A stretch of 64,000 nt of DNA from NCBI RefSeq assembly GCF_003387375.1, contig NZ_QUNG01000001.1:62001-126000 (forward strand), written 5' to 3'. Origin of the DNA: Marinomonas pollencensis. Its GTDB lineage: Bacteria; Pseudomonadota; Gammaproteobacteria; Pseudomonadales; Marinomonadaceae. A program made the position numbers and the translations under genes. Positions 9,745 to 19,646 of this stretch are shown in pieces (the first letter of the stretch is position 1; every line of letters begins with the position of its first letter). Under the pieces are notes generated by a model. The model was not told the origin of the DNA and did not search any database. It saw nothing but the letters and a program-made list of their open reading frames with translations.

Positions 9745-12700
9745 ATGTTAGATGCATTATCACTTACCCTAAAAACAGGCTACAAGAATTTAATTGAAGG
9801 ACTCGATGGCAGCCGTAAAGCATTACAGCTATTGGCCATTGCTAAACAATATAAGCGACCTGCAGTTTGCATTACAAACACCATCGCCGAACTCAATGAA
9901 CTAGAAGACGAATTGGCTTTTTTAAGCAGCGGCCAGCAAACTGTTTTACGTTTTAGTGATTGGGAAACCCTCCCCTACGACGCCTTCTCTCCTCACCAAG
10001 ACATTATTTCTCAACGCCTTGAAACCCTTGCTAAGCTGTCAGAATGCGACGCGCCTATCATTCTCACTACCGCCGCGTCCTGTTTAACAAGGCTGTGCCC
10101 TAAACAACATCTTGATGCACAGCATTTTCACGTTAAAGAAGGCCAATTACTGGCCCTTGAAAAACTTGCTAAGAAACTCACCGATGCGGGCTATCTCAAC
10201 GTGGACAATGTTCACGAACATGGTGAGTTTTCAATTCGCGGCGCCTTAATGGATGTATTTCCTATGGGGGCATCCGACCCAATCCGTATTGATTGGTTTG
10301 ACAATGAAATTGACTCTATCCGTTTTTTTGATGTCGACACTCAGCGCAGCACAGACAAAGTCAGCGAAATAAAAATGCTCCCCGCTAAAGAGTTTCCTAC
10401 CAGCGCGCAAGGCATACAACAATTTCGCCAACGCTTTCGCGAACGATTCGAGACAGACCCACTATCTAGTCCACTTTACCAAGACATTTCAAGCGGCATT
10501 ATACCGTCAGGGATCGAATACTATTTACCGCTTTTCTTTACTGAAACCAGCACATTTTTCGACTACCTAGATCCAGAAACCTTAATTGTGCGTATGGACA
10601 CCTTTAATGAACAAGTCGCCAGCGTACAACTGGATTACCGGAGCCGCCACGAATCCCTCAGCTACGACATTGAACGCCCTATTTTAAAGCCCGAGGAAAT
10701 TTGCTTACGCGAAGACGAGCTATTCTCACACCTTAACCAATACGCCAGCGTTATTTTCTCCGAGCAAGGAGACAACGCCAATTACCGTCCGCTCGACGAG
10801 GTTAAGATCGAGTCCAAATCCCCCACTCCACTGGGCAATCTTAGCCGCTTCCTCGACCATTCATCCGCTCGAGTACTGATTGTGGCTGAGTCCGCAGGTC
10901 GTCGCGAAGCACTGCTTGAATTACTCAAAAAACACAAAATTCAGCCTGATTATTGCGAGGACTGGTCACACTTTTTAACCACTAAAAAAAACCTCTGCAT
11001 TACCGAAGGTAATATTGGTCGTGGCTTTCAAATCAAAAATGACATCGCACTAATAGCCGAAAGTGAAATCCTAGGAGAGCGAGTCTCACAAAAACGTCGC
11101 CGTAAGCAGGGCGATGTAAACGAAGACGCCATCATCCGCAATCTCACTGAGTTACGCCTAAATGCGCCAGTAGTGCATATTGATCACGGGGTCGGGCGCT
11201 ACCTTGGGCTAACTAACTTACAAATAGATGGACAAGAGACTGAGCTGCTCACATTAGGCTACGCTAACGACGCCAAACTCTATGTCCCTGTTTCTTCTTT
11301 GCAACTCATTTCGCGCTACACTGGCGCCGATGAAGACACAGCGCCCTTGCACAAACTGGGCAGTGACAAATGGAGCGTTGCCAAACAAAAAGCCGCTGAA
11401 AAAGCCCGTGATACCGCGGCTGAATTATTGGAAATTTACGCCAAACGAGAAGCCCGTGTGGGTCATGCATTCAGTAAGCCCGATGACCAATACGAACTTT
11501 TTGCCGCTGGCTTTCCATTTGAAGAAACCCCAGATCAGCAACTGGCCATCGACGCGGTAATCCAAGACATGTCCGCGCCAAAACCCATGGACAGACTCGT
11601 CTGTGGTGACGTTGGCTTTGGCAAGACAGAAGTGGCCATGCGCGCGGCTTTCCTAGCCGTTGAAGGCGGTAAACAAGTGGCGGTGTTAGTGCCAACCACC
11701 TTGCTGGCTCAACAGCATTACGAAAATTTCTGCGACCGTTTTGCCGACTGGCCAGTGGAAGTTGAACTGCTGTCTAGATTCCGTTCCGGCAAGCAATCAT
11801 CTGCCGCTATCAAACGACTCGAAGAAGGCAAGGCCGACATTGTTATCGGCACCCACAAACTCATTCAAGGTGACATTAATTTCGCCAACTTAGGCTTGGT
11901 TATCATTGATGAAGAACACCGCTTTGGGGTCAAACAAAAAGATCAATTTAAAGCATTACGTGCAGAAGTGGACATACTGACGTTAACCGCAACACCGATT
12001 CCACGAACCTTAAACATGTCGCTGTCAGGGATTCGTGATTTATCCATCATTGCAACACCACCTGCAAAACGCCTGTCCGTTAAAACCTTTATCAAACAAA
12101 AGGACGACTACCAAATAAAAGAAGCCATTTTGCGAGAACTGCATCGTGGCGGGCAGATTTATTACCTGCATAACGACGTGCAAACCATTGAAAAAGCGGC
12201 AGCAGATCTTACTGAGTTGATCCCAGAAGCCCGCGTCATCGTTGGTCACGGACAAATGCGCGAACGTGAACTCGAACAGGTCATGTCTGATTTTTACCAC
12301 AAACGCGCAAATGTACTGGTGTGCTCCACTATTATTGAAACGGGTATCGACATCCCCAATGCCAACACCATTATCATCGAACGTGCCGACAAATTTGGCT
12401 TAGCACAACTACACCAACTGCGTGGCCGCGTCGGTCGCTCACACCACCAAGCTTATGCCTACTTACTCACACCGCAAGACAGGAAATTAACCAAAGACGC
12501 CGAAAAACGCCTTGAAGCCATCACACTGGCTGATACCCTAGGGGCAGGCTTCACACTTGCCACCCACGATTTAGAAATTCGCGGCACCGGCGAGCTACTG
12601 GGTGATGGGCAAAGTGGTCACATTGAACACATCGGTTTCTCTTTGTTTATGGAAATGCTAGATCGTGCGGTTAAATCTCTGAAAAACGGCGAGTCGCCTA

Positions 12701-13155
12701 ACGTCGACATCAGCTCTCCCGCTCTCACCGACATTAATCTTCGCATCCCGGCACTGATTCCAGAAGACTATCTTGGTGATGTACACTCGCGTCTTATTCT
12801 CTACAAGCGCATCGCCAGTGCCACCACAGAAGAGGATTTAAAAGATCTTCAAGTGGAAATGATTGATCGCTTTGGTTTATTACCAGAAGCAACCAAAAAT
12901 CTTTTTAGGCAAACAGACATCAAGTTAAAAGCAGAAAAGCTGGGCATCACAAAAATTGAAGCCAATCAAAAGGAAGGGAAAATTTTCTTTAACAGCACCA
13001 CTCCAGTGGACCCGATGAAACTGATTCGCTTAATACAAACCAAACCAGACCAATACAAACTGGTAGGGTCAGATACGTTAAAATACATCGCCCCGATGAT
13101 GAACGCAGAAGCGCGCTTCCAACAAACCTACAAAACATTGGAACAATTACATTGA
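9745..13155 (+). CDS. mfd: Transcription-repair coupling factor Mfd
   Basis: A DNA translocase that removes stalled RNA polymerase from lesions and recruits UvrA. The chosen start (MLDALSLTLKTGYKN) gives 1136 residues, close to the E. coli length. A longer frame from 9679 overlaps folX and is unlikely. Domains in order are a UvrB-homology module near the N-terminus, a CarD-like RNA polymerase interaction domain around HIDHGVGRYLGL (about 475-490), then the RecG-like helicase. The helicase has Walker A GDVGFGKTEVAMR near residue 620, the DEEHRFG Walker B and TATPIPRTLNMS. A C-terminal TRCF domain ends the protein. It sits between folX and csiV and overlaps csiV by four bases. Confidence 0.97.
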   Translation: MLDALSLTLKTGYKNLIEGLDGSRKALQLLAIAKQYKRPAVCITNTIAELNELEDELAFLSSGQQTVLRFSDWETLPYDAFSPHQDIISQRLETLAKLSECDAPIILTTAASCLTRLCPKQHLDAQHFHVKEGQLLALEKLAKKLTDAGYLNVDNVHEHGEFSIRGALMDVFPMGASDPIRIDWFDNEIDSIRFFDVDTQRSTDKVSEIKMLPAKEFPTSAQGIQQFRQRFRERFETDPLSSPLYQDISSGIIPSGIEYYLPLFFTETSTFFDYLDPETLIVRMDTFNEQVASVQLDYRSRHESLSYDIERPILKPEEICLREDELFSHLNQYASVIFSEQGDNANYRPLDEVKIESKSPTPLGNLSRFLDHSSARVLIVAESAGRREALLELLKKHKIQPDYCEDWSHFLTTKKNLCITEGNIGRGFQIKNDIALIAESEILGERVSQKRRRKQGDVNEDAIIRNLTELRLNAPVVHIDHGVGRYLGLTNLQIDGQETELLTLGYANDAKLYVPVSSLQLISRYTGADEDTAPLHKLGSDKWSVAKQKAAEKARDTAAELLEIYAKREARVGHAFSKPDDQYELFAAGFPFEETPDQQLAIDAVIQDMSAPKPMDRLVCGDVGFGKTEVAMRAAFLAVEGGKQVAVLVPTTLLAQQHYENFCDRFADWPVEVELLSRFRSGKQSSAAIKRLEEGKADIVIGTHKLIQGDINFANLGLVIIDEEHRFGVKQKDQFKALRAEVDILTLTATPIPRTLNMSLSGIRDLSIIATPPAKRLSVKTFIKQKDDYQIKEAILRELHRGGQIYYLHNDVQTIEKAAADLTELIPEARVIVGHGQMRERELEQVMSDFYHKRANVLVCSTIIETGIDIPNANTIIIERADKFGLAQLHQLRGRVGRSHHQAYAYLLTPQDRKLTKDAEKRLEAITLADTLGAGFTLATHDLEIRGTGELLGDGQSGHIEHIGFSLFMEMLDRAVKSLKNGESPNVDISSPALTDINLRIPALIPEDYLGDVHSRLILYKRIASATTEEDLKDLQVEMIDRFGLLPEATKNLFRQTDIKLKAEKLGITKIEANQKEGKIFFNSTTPVDPMKLIRLIQTKPDQYKLVGSDTLKYIAPMMNAEARFQQTYKTLEQLH

Positions 13156-13946
13156 AAACATACTACTTACTACTCTTAACCTTGGCCGCCTTTAGCACCA
13201 AGCTATTCGCTGCGAACACCCCTGAATATGACCCAAGCACAGCACGCGCTTATGAAGCCTACTTGCTGACTTTTGTTTGGCCCGACAAGGAGTCCAGCGA
13301 GCAAGTTGACTACAAAAGTGTCATTGCGGGCACTAAGCTACCAAGATACACAGCACCTAATGACGATAACAGCCGCTCATCGGCGGCTAATATTGCACAA
13401 CTTTCAGTGCCATTTGATAGCTTTAAACGAAAAATCGCACCTCATGCTCAGGTTTTAGTAAATAAGAAATGGACCCTGATCTTTAATACAACTGGCGCCA
13501 CTGTGCATGAAACCTTTCACAGTGAGCGCATGAAAAATGGCTACCCTGAACTGACTGGCAAGATTGCCATTAAATTGGGCCGCTATTTAGAATCGGATAT
13601 TCAATATCAACATTACCGCTTTGACCCACGCCCCGTTGCCCCTAGCGACCCAGACACAGCAAGCGACCAAGACACGCAACCAACCCAAGTTTTACCACCT
13701 AGCCTTGAACCAACCTTGGTACTCAACCTGGAGCAGAGCAACAAAACCGCCAGTAAAAAGCTCAACTACATTGACCACCCAGTAATTGGCACCCTGATCT
13801 ATTTTGAACCGATTGCCCTAGACGATGCCATCCAACAAATTGCCCTTGAAAAATTAACCCCAACGGCAGAAGAGGCACAACTAACCTCTAGCAGTGCGGT
13901 TCAATTCGCCCCAACTCAAGACGAGACAACAACCAGCAGCCAATAA
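13152..13946 (+). CDS. csiV: CsiV-family periplasmic protein
   Basis: A 264-residue secreted protein with a cleavable signal peptide (MKTYYLLLLTLAAFSTKLFA, then ANTPEY). The C-terminal part contains LNLEQSNKTASKKLNYIDHP and IGTLIYFEPI. These resemble the QSRRMRS...LHYLDHPLFGVL block typical of CsiV, a peptidoglycan-binding cell envelope protein encoded beside mfd in other gammaproteobacteria. The middle contains a low-complexity Asp/Pro/Thr stretch (about 160-185). Translation probably starts at TTG, whose bases overlap the mfd stop (TTGA), so expression depends on coupling to mfd. Recognition rests on the C-terminal motif and gene order; the exact role is uncertain. Confidence 0.72.
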   Translation: MKTYYLLLLTLAAFSTKLFAANTPEYDPSTARAYEAYLLTFVWPDKESSEQVDYKSVIAGTKLPRYTAPNDDNSRSSAANIAQLSVPFDSFKRKIAPHAQVLVNKKWTLIFNTTGATVHETFHSERMKNGYPELTGKIAIKLGRYLESDIQYQHYRFDPRPVAPSDPDTASDQDTQPTQVLPPSLEPTLVLNLEQSNKTASKKLNYIDHPVIGTLIYFEPIALDDAIQQIALEKLTPTAEEAQLTSSSAVQFAPTQDETTTSSQ

Positions 13947-13967
13947 AACATCATGGCGCTGGATAAA

Positions 13968-14005
13968 AAAACGCCCGAGCTATGCGCACATAGCCCGGGC
14001 GTTTA
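13968..14005. terminator. Bidirectional terminator between csiV and sohB
   Basis: A long hairpin has arms AAACGCCCGAGCTATG and CATAGCCCGGGCGTTT around a four-base loop, with one mismatch. It has an A run before and a TTTATTT tract after. It serves csiV on the plus strand and sohB on the minus strand. Confidence 0.82.
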
Positions 14006-14028
14006 TTTCTGTTTCTCACCAAAGAAGG

Positions 14029-15078
14029 TCAGAAACCACGCGATTGGATAAGCTTGCTAATCCAAGACACTGCCTTTTGCTCAAATGCCGAGAAAACAGA
14101 CAAACCAAACCGTTCGGCCATGCCTTTTGGCTGCTTAAACGTCACCTGCACCACATCGGCATTTTCATAATGAGACACCAAATAAGAGTCACTGGTCATC
14201 ACCTCATCCACCAGCTTATTTTCTAATGCTTCGGCACCATACCAGGTATCACCTGTGGCTATCGCCTCTATGTCTAATCCAGGACGCTGACTGGAAACAA
14301 AATTCTTAAACAAAACATGAGTGTCTTCCAAATCTTGTTTGAACTTTTCACGGCCTTCATCGGTATTTTTACCCAACATAGTCAAAGTCCGCTTATAACG
14401 GCCTGCCGTGTGCAACTCCACATCAATCAAGCCTTTATCCAACAGACGATGCACATTCGGCACCTGGGCTACCACGCCAATGGAGCCTAAAATAGCAAAT
14501 GGCGCGGCAATAATTTTATCTGCCACACACGCCATCATGTAACCACCACTCGCGGCCACTTTATCAACACACACCGTTAGCGGAATGTTTGCTTCTTTTA
14601 CTCGTTGCAATTGAGAGGCTGCTAATCCGTAGCCGTGCACCACACCACCACCACTCTCTAACCGCACAACCACTTCATCTTCAGGTCGCGCTACGCTCAA
14701 TACCGCCGTGATTTCTTCACGAATTGTTGTGACTGCAGAGGCTTTTATATCGCCATCAAAATCCAACACATAAAGACGCTTCTTACCGTCTGGTTGAGCG
14801 TTAGCCTTATGCTGAGCATCTTTTTTCTGGGCTTTCTTATCCAGCTTACGCTGTTTCTTCGCCGCTTTTGCTTGCTCTTTTAAAGTTTTTTTGTCCAACA
14901 GCTGATTGTTCAGCTCTGCTTTCATTTTGTCATAACCTTCATTCAGCTTTATCACTGAAAGATTGCCACCGCGCGATTTGCTTTTGCCGCTGGCGATGAT
15001 GGCTAATAACACACCAATCACAATGGCCACACTGACCAACTTCAACATAAAGCCCGCATATTCTGTCAAAAATTCCAA
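14029..15078 (-). CDS. sohB: SohB-type inner membrane S49 peptidase
   Basis: A membrane-anchored signal-peptide-peptidase-family serine protease. The frame is open to 15252, but a TTG at 15078 gives LEFLTEYAGFMLK, matching the N-terminus of SohB. It has an AGGAAGG site at 15088-15094 and yields 349 residues, the same length as E. coli SohB. It shows one N-terminal membrane helix (about 8-28), then a Lys/Ala/Gln-rich linker likely to be coiled coil (about 50-95), then the peptidase domain. The catalytic Ser is in VDKVAASGGYMMACVAD and the Lys is in AGRYKRTLTMLG. It is divergent from nhaB. Confidence 0.92.
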   Translation of the reverse strand: MEFLTEYAGFMLKLVSVAIVIGVLLAIIASGKSKSRGGNLSVIKLNEGYDKMKAELNNQLLDKKTLKEQAKAAKKQRKLDKKAQKKDAQHKANAQPDGKKRLYVLDFDGDIKASAVTTIREEITAVLSVARPEDEVVVRLESGGGVVHGYGLAASQLQRVKEANIPLTVCVDKVAASGGYMMACVADKIIAAPFAILGSIGVVAQVPNVHRLLDKGLIDVELHTAGRYKRTLTMLGKNTDEGREKFKQDLEDTHVLFKNFVSSQRPGLDIEAIATGDTWYGAEALENKLVDEVMTSDSYLVSHYENADVVQVTFKQPKGMAERFGLSVFSAFEQKAVSWISKLIQSRGF

Positions 15079-15193
15079 CGCTATTTTCCTTCCTAGTGAT
15101 AAGTTATTGATGATATTGGGGCAATTAAAATAAATAGCAACGTCTAATAGAAGATTAACAATATAGATACGCGCTGAATTATCCCTTATGATC

Positions 15194-15223
15194 CTTACAT
15201 TGCACTCACAATGTGGATAAAAT
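15194..15223 (+). promoter_or_regulatory. Candidate nhaB promoter with inverted repeat in the spacer
   Basis: CTTACA (15194-15199) and TAAAAT (15218-15223) are 18 bases apart, about 30 bases before the nhaB start. The spacer region holds ACATTG and CAATGT as a perfect 6-bp inverted repeat (15197-15214), which could be a regulator site. Confidence 0.4.
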
Positions 15224-15255
15224 GCGCAAACAAAATAATCATAAAGGAGCAATAA

Positions 15256-16755
15256 ATGAAGGCCACCCTGTCACACGCGCTGAGCGACAACTTCCTAGGA
15301 GGCTCACCTCTTTGGTATAAGCAAGCCGTGATCGCATTTTTAATCCTGAATCCTATCCTGCTAATAACGGTTGGCCCCTTCATTACTGGCTGGATATTGA
15401 TTATTGAGTTCATCTTCACGCTGGCCATGGCATTAAAATGCTACCCACTGCAACCTGGCGGTCTGATCGCAATAGAAGCGGTGCTGTTAGGATTAACCAA
15501 CCCCCAGGGGGTGTACCAAGAAGTGATCCACAATATCGACGTCATTTTACTATTGATGTTCATGGTGGCTGGCATCTACTTCATGAAAGATATGCTGCTG
15601 TTTATTTTCAACAAACTCTTGGTCAAGATCCGCTCCAAACTCATTATCTCGCTGGTATTCAGTTTAGCTGCTGCGATCTTATCGGCTTTTTTAGACGCTC
15701 TCACGGTGACCGCCGTATTAATCAGTGTCAGTGTTGGCTTCTATTCCGTCTATCATAAGGTCGCTTCCGATCAGGCCAGCGGCAAATACGATAACAGCAG
15801 CGACGACCACATATTACCTGTTAATTACCAAGATCTGGCTCAATTTCGCGCTTTCTTACGCAGCCTATTAATGCACGGCGCCGTCGGCACCGCATTGGGC
15901 GGTGTGGCCACCTTAGTGGGAGAGCCTCAAAACCTCCTAATCGCTATGGTTGCAGGCTGGGACTTCGCTGAGTTTTTTCTCCGCGTTGCTCCCATCTCCA
16001 TGCCAGTCTTGATCTGTGGCCTCCTCACTGTTGTTGTGCTGGAAAAAATGTCTTGGTTTGGCTATGGGGCGACTTTACCGGAAAATGTGCGCAATATTTT
16101 AAAGAATTTCGAGGAAGAAGAAGCCAAAAAAAGCACCAACAAGCACAAATCTCAGCTCATAGTTCAAGGCTTTGTAGCATTACTATTGGTACTTTCACTG
16201 GCTTTTCATGTGGCAGAAGTCGGTTTAGTTGGGTTGATGGTGATTGTCCTACTAACATCCTTTAACGGCATTACTGAGGAGCATAGAATTGGCCATGCAT
16301 TTGAAGAAGCTATGCCATTTACCGCTTTGCTAGTGGTGTTTTTTACCGTCGTTTCTGTGATTCACAGCCAACATTTATTCCAACCTATTATTGATCTTGT
16401 ACTGAATATGCCAGAGCACTCCCAGCCTATCATGTTCTTTATTGCCAATGGCGTACTGTCGGCCATCAGTGATAATGTGTTTGTTGCCACCGTGTATATC
16501 GGCGAAGTCAAAGCCGCCCTTGATGCCGGTCACATTACTCGCGAGCACTTTAACACTCTAGCCGTAGCGATTAACACTGGTACAAATTTACCGAGTGTCG
16601 CCACACCGAATGGCCAAGCGGCATTTTTATTCTTACTTACCTCAGCGATTGCCCCACTCCTGCGCTTATCTTATGGCACCATGGTGTGGATGGCGTTGCC
16701 TTACACCCTAGTACTGAGTTTGGTAGGCGGCTTTTGTGTGCTTAATTTTTTATAG
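15256..16755 (+). CDS. nhaB: Na+/H+ antiporter NhaB
   Basis: An electrogenic sodium/proton antiporter of the inner membrane. The 499 residues open with [15 protein letters not shown], which is typical of NhaB. About twelve hydrophobic segments follow, with the conserved [16 protein letters not shown] motif containing the membrane Asp, and [17 protein letters not shown] second Asp-bearing helix lies in [19 protein letters not shown] strong ribosome site (AAAGGAG) precedes the ATG by a few bases. The protein complements the nearby Nqr pump: Nqr exports Na+ using NADH, while NhaB exchanges Na+ for H+. Confidence 0.97.
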   Translation: MKATLSHALSDNFLGGSPLWYKQAVIAFLILNPILLITVGPFITGWILIIEFIFTLAMALKCYPLQPGGLIAIEAVLLGLTNPQGVYQEVIHNIDVILLLMFMVAGIYFMKDMLLFIFNKLLVKIRSKLIISLVFSLAAAILSAFLDALTVTAVLISVSVGFYSVYHKVASDQASGKYDNSSDDHILPVNYQDLAQFRAFLRSLLMHGAVGTALGGVATLVGEPQNLLIAMVAGWDFAEFFLRVAPISMPVLICGLLTVVVLEKMSWFGYGATLPENVRNILKNFEEEEAKKSTNKHKSQLIVQGFVALLLVLSLAFHVAEVGLVGLMVIVLLTSFNGITEEHRIGHAFEEAMPFTALLVVFFTVVSVIHSQHLFQPIIDLVLNMPEHSQPIMFFIANGVLSAISDNVFVATVYIGEVKAALDAGHITREHFNTLAVAINTGTNLPSVATPNGQAAFLFLLTSAIAPLLRLSYGTMVWMALPYTLVLSLVGGFCVLNFL

Positions 16756-16782
16756 CAGCTTCACGACCAAGCTATAGCGAAA

Positions 16783-16811
16783 AAAATGCCCTTGATCATC
16801 AAGGGCATTTT
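16783..16811. terminator. Bidirectional terminator between nhaB and dnaQ
   Basis: A nearly perfect palindrome has arms AAAATGCCCTTGAT and ATCAAGGGCATTTT, with an A run on the left and T run on the right. It lies between convergent genes and can terminate both. Confidence 0.82.
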
Positions 16812-16831
16812 AGACTCACCAAACCGCTGGG

Positions 16832-17545
16832 TTAATGCTTAAGCCGCCATAAAGACTGACCCGACTTTTTATCGATTAAATCCAGTCTTTCCTCGTGCAT
16901 CTTTAACTCTTCGTCATTAGCTCGTAGCACTTTCAACATAGGTCGGTCCGCACTTAGACGACGTATTTGCCCGACGTTTTCATTGCCCTCCGAATCTTGA
17001 TCCGCGCCATTGCTCAGACCTAGACTGGTTTGCCCACCTGTCATTAATAGGTAAACATCCCCTAAGATCTCAGAGTCCAATAAGGCGCCGTGCAATTCTC
17101 GGTGCGAGTTATCAATACCGTAGCGCTTACAAAGAGCATCCAGGTTGTTCTTCTGACCTGGGTGTTTTTTTCGAGCGTATACCAAGCTATCGAACACTTC
17201 ACAGACTTCTGCAATTTTTGGATAACCTCCCAATCTTGCAAACTCATGATCGATAAAGCCAATATCAAAGGGGGCATTATGGATAATCAGCTCTGCGCCT
17301 TTGATAAATTCGAAAAAGTCTTGCGCTATTTCATGAAAGCGAGGTTTGTCAACCAGGTATTCATTGCTAATACCATGAACTCGGAACGCCTCTTCTTCGA
17401 CTTCACGGTCAGGGTTTATATAGACATGGTAGTGGCGCTTAGTAAATTTTCGCCCCACCATCTCAACACAACCAATCTCAATGATTCGGTGACCTTGTTT
17501 TGGATCAATACCCGTGGTTTCGGTATCTAGAATAACTTTTCTCAC
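16832..17545 (-). CDS. dnaQ: DNA polymerase III epsilon subunit (3'-5' proofreading exonuclease)
   Basis: The proofreading subunit of the replicative polymerase core. The 237 residues carry Exo I ([10 protein letters not shown]), Exo II ([16 protein letters not shown]) and Exo III-epsilon ([14 protein letters not shown]), giving the DEDDh catalytic set. The C-terminal tail expected to contact the alpha subunit is present. Translation starts at GTG, whose bases overlap the rnhA stop (GTGA). This continues the overlapping chain methyltransferase-rnhA-dnaQ. The rnhA/dnaQ neighbourhood is as in E. coli, but here the two genes are read in the same direction instead of divergently. Confidence 0.95.
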   Translation of the reverse strand: MRKVILDTETTGIDPKQGHRIIEIGCVEMVGRKFTKRHYHVYINPDREVEEEAFRVHGISNEYLVDKPRFHEIAQDFFEFIKGAELIIHNAPFDIGFIDHEFARLGGYPKIAEVCEVFDSLVYARKKHPGQKNNLDALCKRYGIDNSHRELHGALLDSEILGDVYLLMTGGQTSLGLSNGADQDSEGNENVGQIRRLSADRPMLKVLRANDEELKMHEERLDLIDKKSGQSLWRLKH

Positions 17546-17985
17546 TGTGCCGCCCTCAACTCATCAATACCCTGATTAGCAAGCTGATCCGCAATTTCGT
17601 TACCTTCAATGCCAGCATGCCCTTTGACCCATTTCCAGGTAACATCGTGAAACTGGCACTGCTCATCCAGCGCTTGCCATAAATCTTTGTTTTTAACGGG
17701 TTGCTTAGAAGCGGTTTTCCAACCTTTACGCTTCCAACCTGCCAACCATTCTGTAATACCCTTTTGCACATAAGAGGAATCGGTATACAAGGTAACCGAA
17801 CACTTCTCTTTCAATGCTCTTAGGCCTTCAATGGCGCCCATCAACTCCATGCGATTATTAGTAGTGTCATGCTCTCCACCACACAAACGTTTCTCATGTT
17901 CGCCAAAGGTCAACCAAGCACCCCATCCACCAATGCCTGGGTTACCTTTACAGGCTCCATCTGTATATATAATTACTGCTTTCAA
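17542..17985 (-). CDS. rnhA: Ribonuclease HI
   Basis: Degrades the RNA strand of RNA-DNA hybrids, such as lagging-strand primers and R-loops. The 147-residue protein has all four catalytic acids in their usual contexts: [31 protein letters not shown] and [16 protein letters not shown]. The basic protrusion typical of the E. coli enzyme is visible as [19 protein letters not shown]. The start is TTG, overlapping the stop of the upstream methyltransferase by four bases (TTGA). Low-efficiency starts plus overlaps suggest coupled translation through this operon. Confidence 0.95.
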   Translation of the reverse strand: MKAVIIYTDGACKGNPGIGGWGAWLTFGEHEKRLCGGEHDTTNNRMELMGAIEGLRALKEKCSVTLYTDSSYVQKGITEWLAGWKRKGWKTASKQPVKNKDLWQALDEQCQFHDVTWKWVKGHAGIEGNEIADQLANQGIDELRAAQ

Positions 17986-18722
17986 TCTTTTATCTCTTTC
18001 GCTGCTGGCTTAGTAAAAGGAGGCACTCGCACACGAGCGCTTTTCCAACGAGGTTTAAGGGGAATATAACGACGCGTTTGCTTAGTGGCAGTAAGGATAT
18101 AAACTCCGCCAAAAGGCAACTTAAAAGGTGTTAATACGCGTTCGAACCAACGGCATCGTTGACGCCACTGGGCATTTTTTATCGGTGGTTCATAATGTAT
18201 AAAGTGCTTCTCTTCTAATGTCAGCCCCGCTACTTTTAACCAATCTTCTAACCGCTTATAGCCAATAAAACGGCCACACCATGGGGCCTTCACACGTTTA
18301 GAAAACCATCGTCTTAGCCCCCAAAAGCTTAATGGGTTAAAGCCAATCACAATCAACTTACCACTTGGCAATAAGGTCCTTGCCGCTTCGCGTAAGTCGT
18401 CATGAGGGGTTAAGGATAAGTCCAGTGTATGATGCAACACATGCAAATCGACACCGTCCGATTCCAACGGCAATTCATTGGCTTTCGCTACCACTACATT
18501 TTTCGGCGCACCTAACTCAAGTTCTGGTGCAATCAAAATACTCTCACGTAACCGATGCTGATCAAATGAAAGATTTTTAAGCGGCGACTGCACTACTAAA
18601 TAATACCCAACTGCATGGTCTATCTGCCGCTCAATGTGCGCATGTTCCAAGTCTCTTAGGCTGTTTCCCAGTTCTGATTTATACCACGCCTGGAACAATT
18701 GTCTTGATTGATCATTCAACAT
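17982..18722 (-). CDS. Class I SAM-dependent methyltransferase (YafS-like)
   Basis: A 246-residue protein of the Methyltransf_11 group. The central part reads [20 protein letters not shown] then [20 protein letters not shown] and [21 protein letters not shown], which are motif II/III-like features of these methyltransferases. The GxGxG motif I is not obvious, because the equivalent region reads [14 protein letters not shown]. Position directly upstream of rnhA and divergent from gloB matches E. coli yafS, whose substrate is unknown. The C-terminal 45 residues are very basic. It is the first gene of the overlapping methyltransferase-rnhA-dnaQ unit. Confidence 0.8.
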   Translation of the reverse strand: MLNDQSRQLFQAWYKSELGNSLRDLEHAHIERQIDHAVGYYLVVQSPLKNLSFDQHRLRESILIAPELELGAPKNVVVAKANELPLESDGVDLHVLHHTLDLSLTPHDDLREAARTLLPSGKLIVIGFNPLSFWGLRRWFSKRVKAPWCGRFIGYKRLEDWLKVAGLTLEEKHFIHYEPPIKNAQWRQRCRWFERVLTPFKLPFGGVYILTATKQTRRYIPLKPRWKSARVRVPPFTKPAAKEIKD

Positions 18723-18817
18723 ACAATGATTCTCTAATTAACACGGCGCAAGCGCACCATTATTATTGATGCATCACTGAACAGCAGATGCCAATTAAGC
18801 AAAAGATAGGCTGTACT

Positions 18818-19591
18818 ATGACATTTATTCCACTGCACGCTTTTAGCGACAATTATATCTGGATAATCCACGAGAAAGATAGCTCACTCATCTGGGCTGT
18901 AGATCCAGGGGATGCCAATGTAGTGAGCCAATATTGCGACACTCATGACCTCGAATTAGCCGGCATTTTAATAACCCACCATCACCAAGACCATACGGGG
19001 GGAGTCGCGCAATTAAAAGCACACTATCAATGTCAGGTGTATGGCCCGGCACATCTCGCTCCCATGGTCACTCATCCATTACAAGAAGGGGATACAGTGA
19101 CGGTTTTTTCTCGCTCTTTTCGGGTTTTAGAAACCCCTGGCCATACTTTAGATCATCTTTGTTATTTCAGCGACCAAGACACTCCTGTCTTATTCTCTGG
19201 TGACACTCTCTTTCGTGGTGGCTGTGGCCGCATTATGGAAGGTACCCCGGAGCAAATGCTTGCCGCGATGAACAAATTGGCCGCCCTTCCTGACAACACC
19301 TTGGTCTACTGTACTCATGAGTACACACTGGCAAATTACCGCTTCGCTTTGCATCTAGATCAGCAAAATAAGGCATTACTAGCGGCACAACAAGACAGCC
19401 AGCAAGCGCGTCAGCAAAAGCAGGTCACGTTACCCTCCTCCATGGGCTTAGAGAAACAAACCAACCCCTTTTTGAGAAGCCATATCCCTGCACTTGTCAG
19501 CCAAGCGGCGCAACAACTTAACGAAGCCGCCGCCACCAATCAAGTGGATGCTTTTAGCCAAGTAAGACGTGCAAAAGACACTTTTAGTTGA
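18818..19591 (+). CDS. gloB: Hydroxyacylglutathione hydrolase (glyoxalase II)
   Basis: Hydrolyses S-D-lactoylglutathione to D-lactate and glutathione, the second step of methylglyoxal detoxification. The start MTFIPLHAFSDNYIWII fits the family; a 10-codon upstream extension to 18788 does not. The 257 residues hold the binuclear metal site THHHQDHTGG (about 52-61), LETPGHTLDHLCYF with the next His ligand, the bridging Asp in FSGDTLFRGGCGR, and YCTHEYTLANYRFA with the last His. The C-terminal glutathione-binding domain ends FSQVRRAKDTF. Divergent from the methyltransferase operon. Confidence 0.95.
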   Translation: MTFIPLHAFSDNYIWIIHEKDSSLIWAVDPGDANVVSQYCDTHDLELAGILITHHHQDHTGGVAQLKAHYQCQVYGPAHLAPMVTHPLQEGDTVTVFSRSFRVLETPGHTLDHLCYFSDQDTPVLFSGDTLFRGGCGRIMEGTPEQMLAAMNKLAALPDNTLVYCTHEYTLANYRFALHLDQQNKALLAAQQDSQQARQQKQVTLPSSMGLEKQTNPFLRSHIPALVSQAAQQLNEAAATNQVDAFSQVRRAKDTFS

Positions 19592-19646
19592 CCTGCGCAG
19601 TCACACCTTTAGAATGTCCCGACTTTAAATTTAAATTGTGAGTTCC

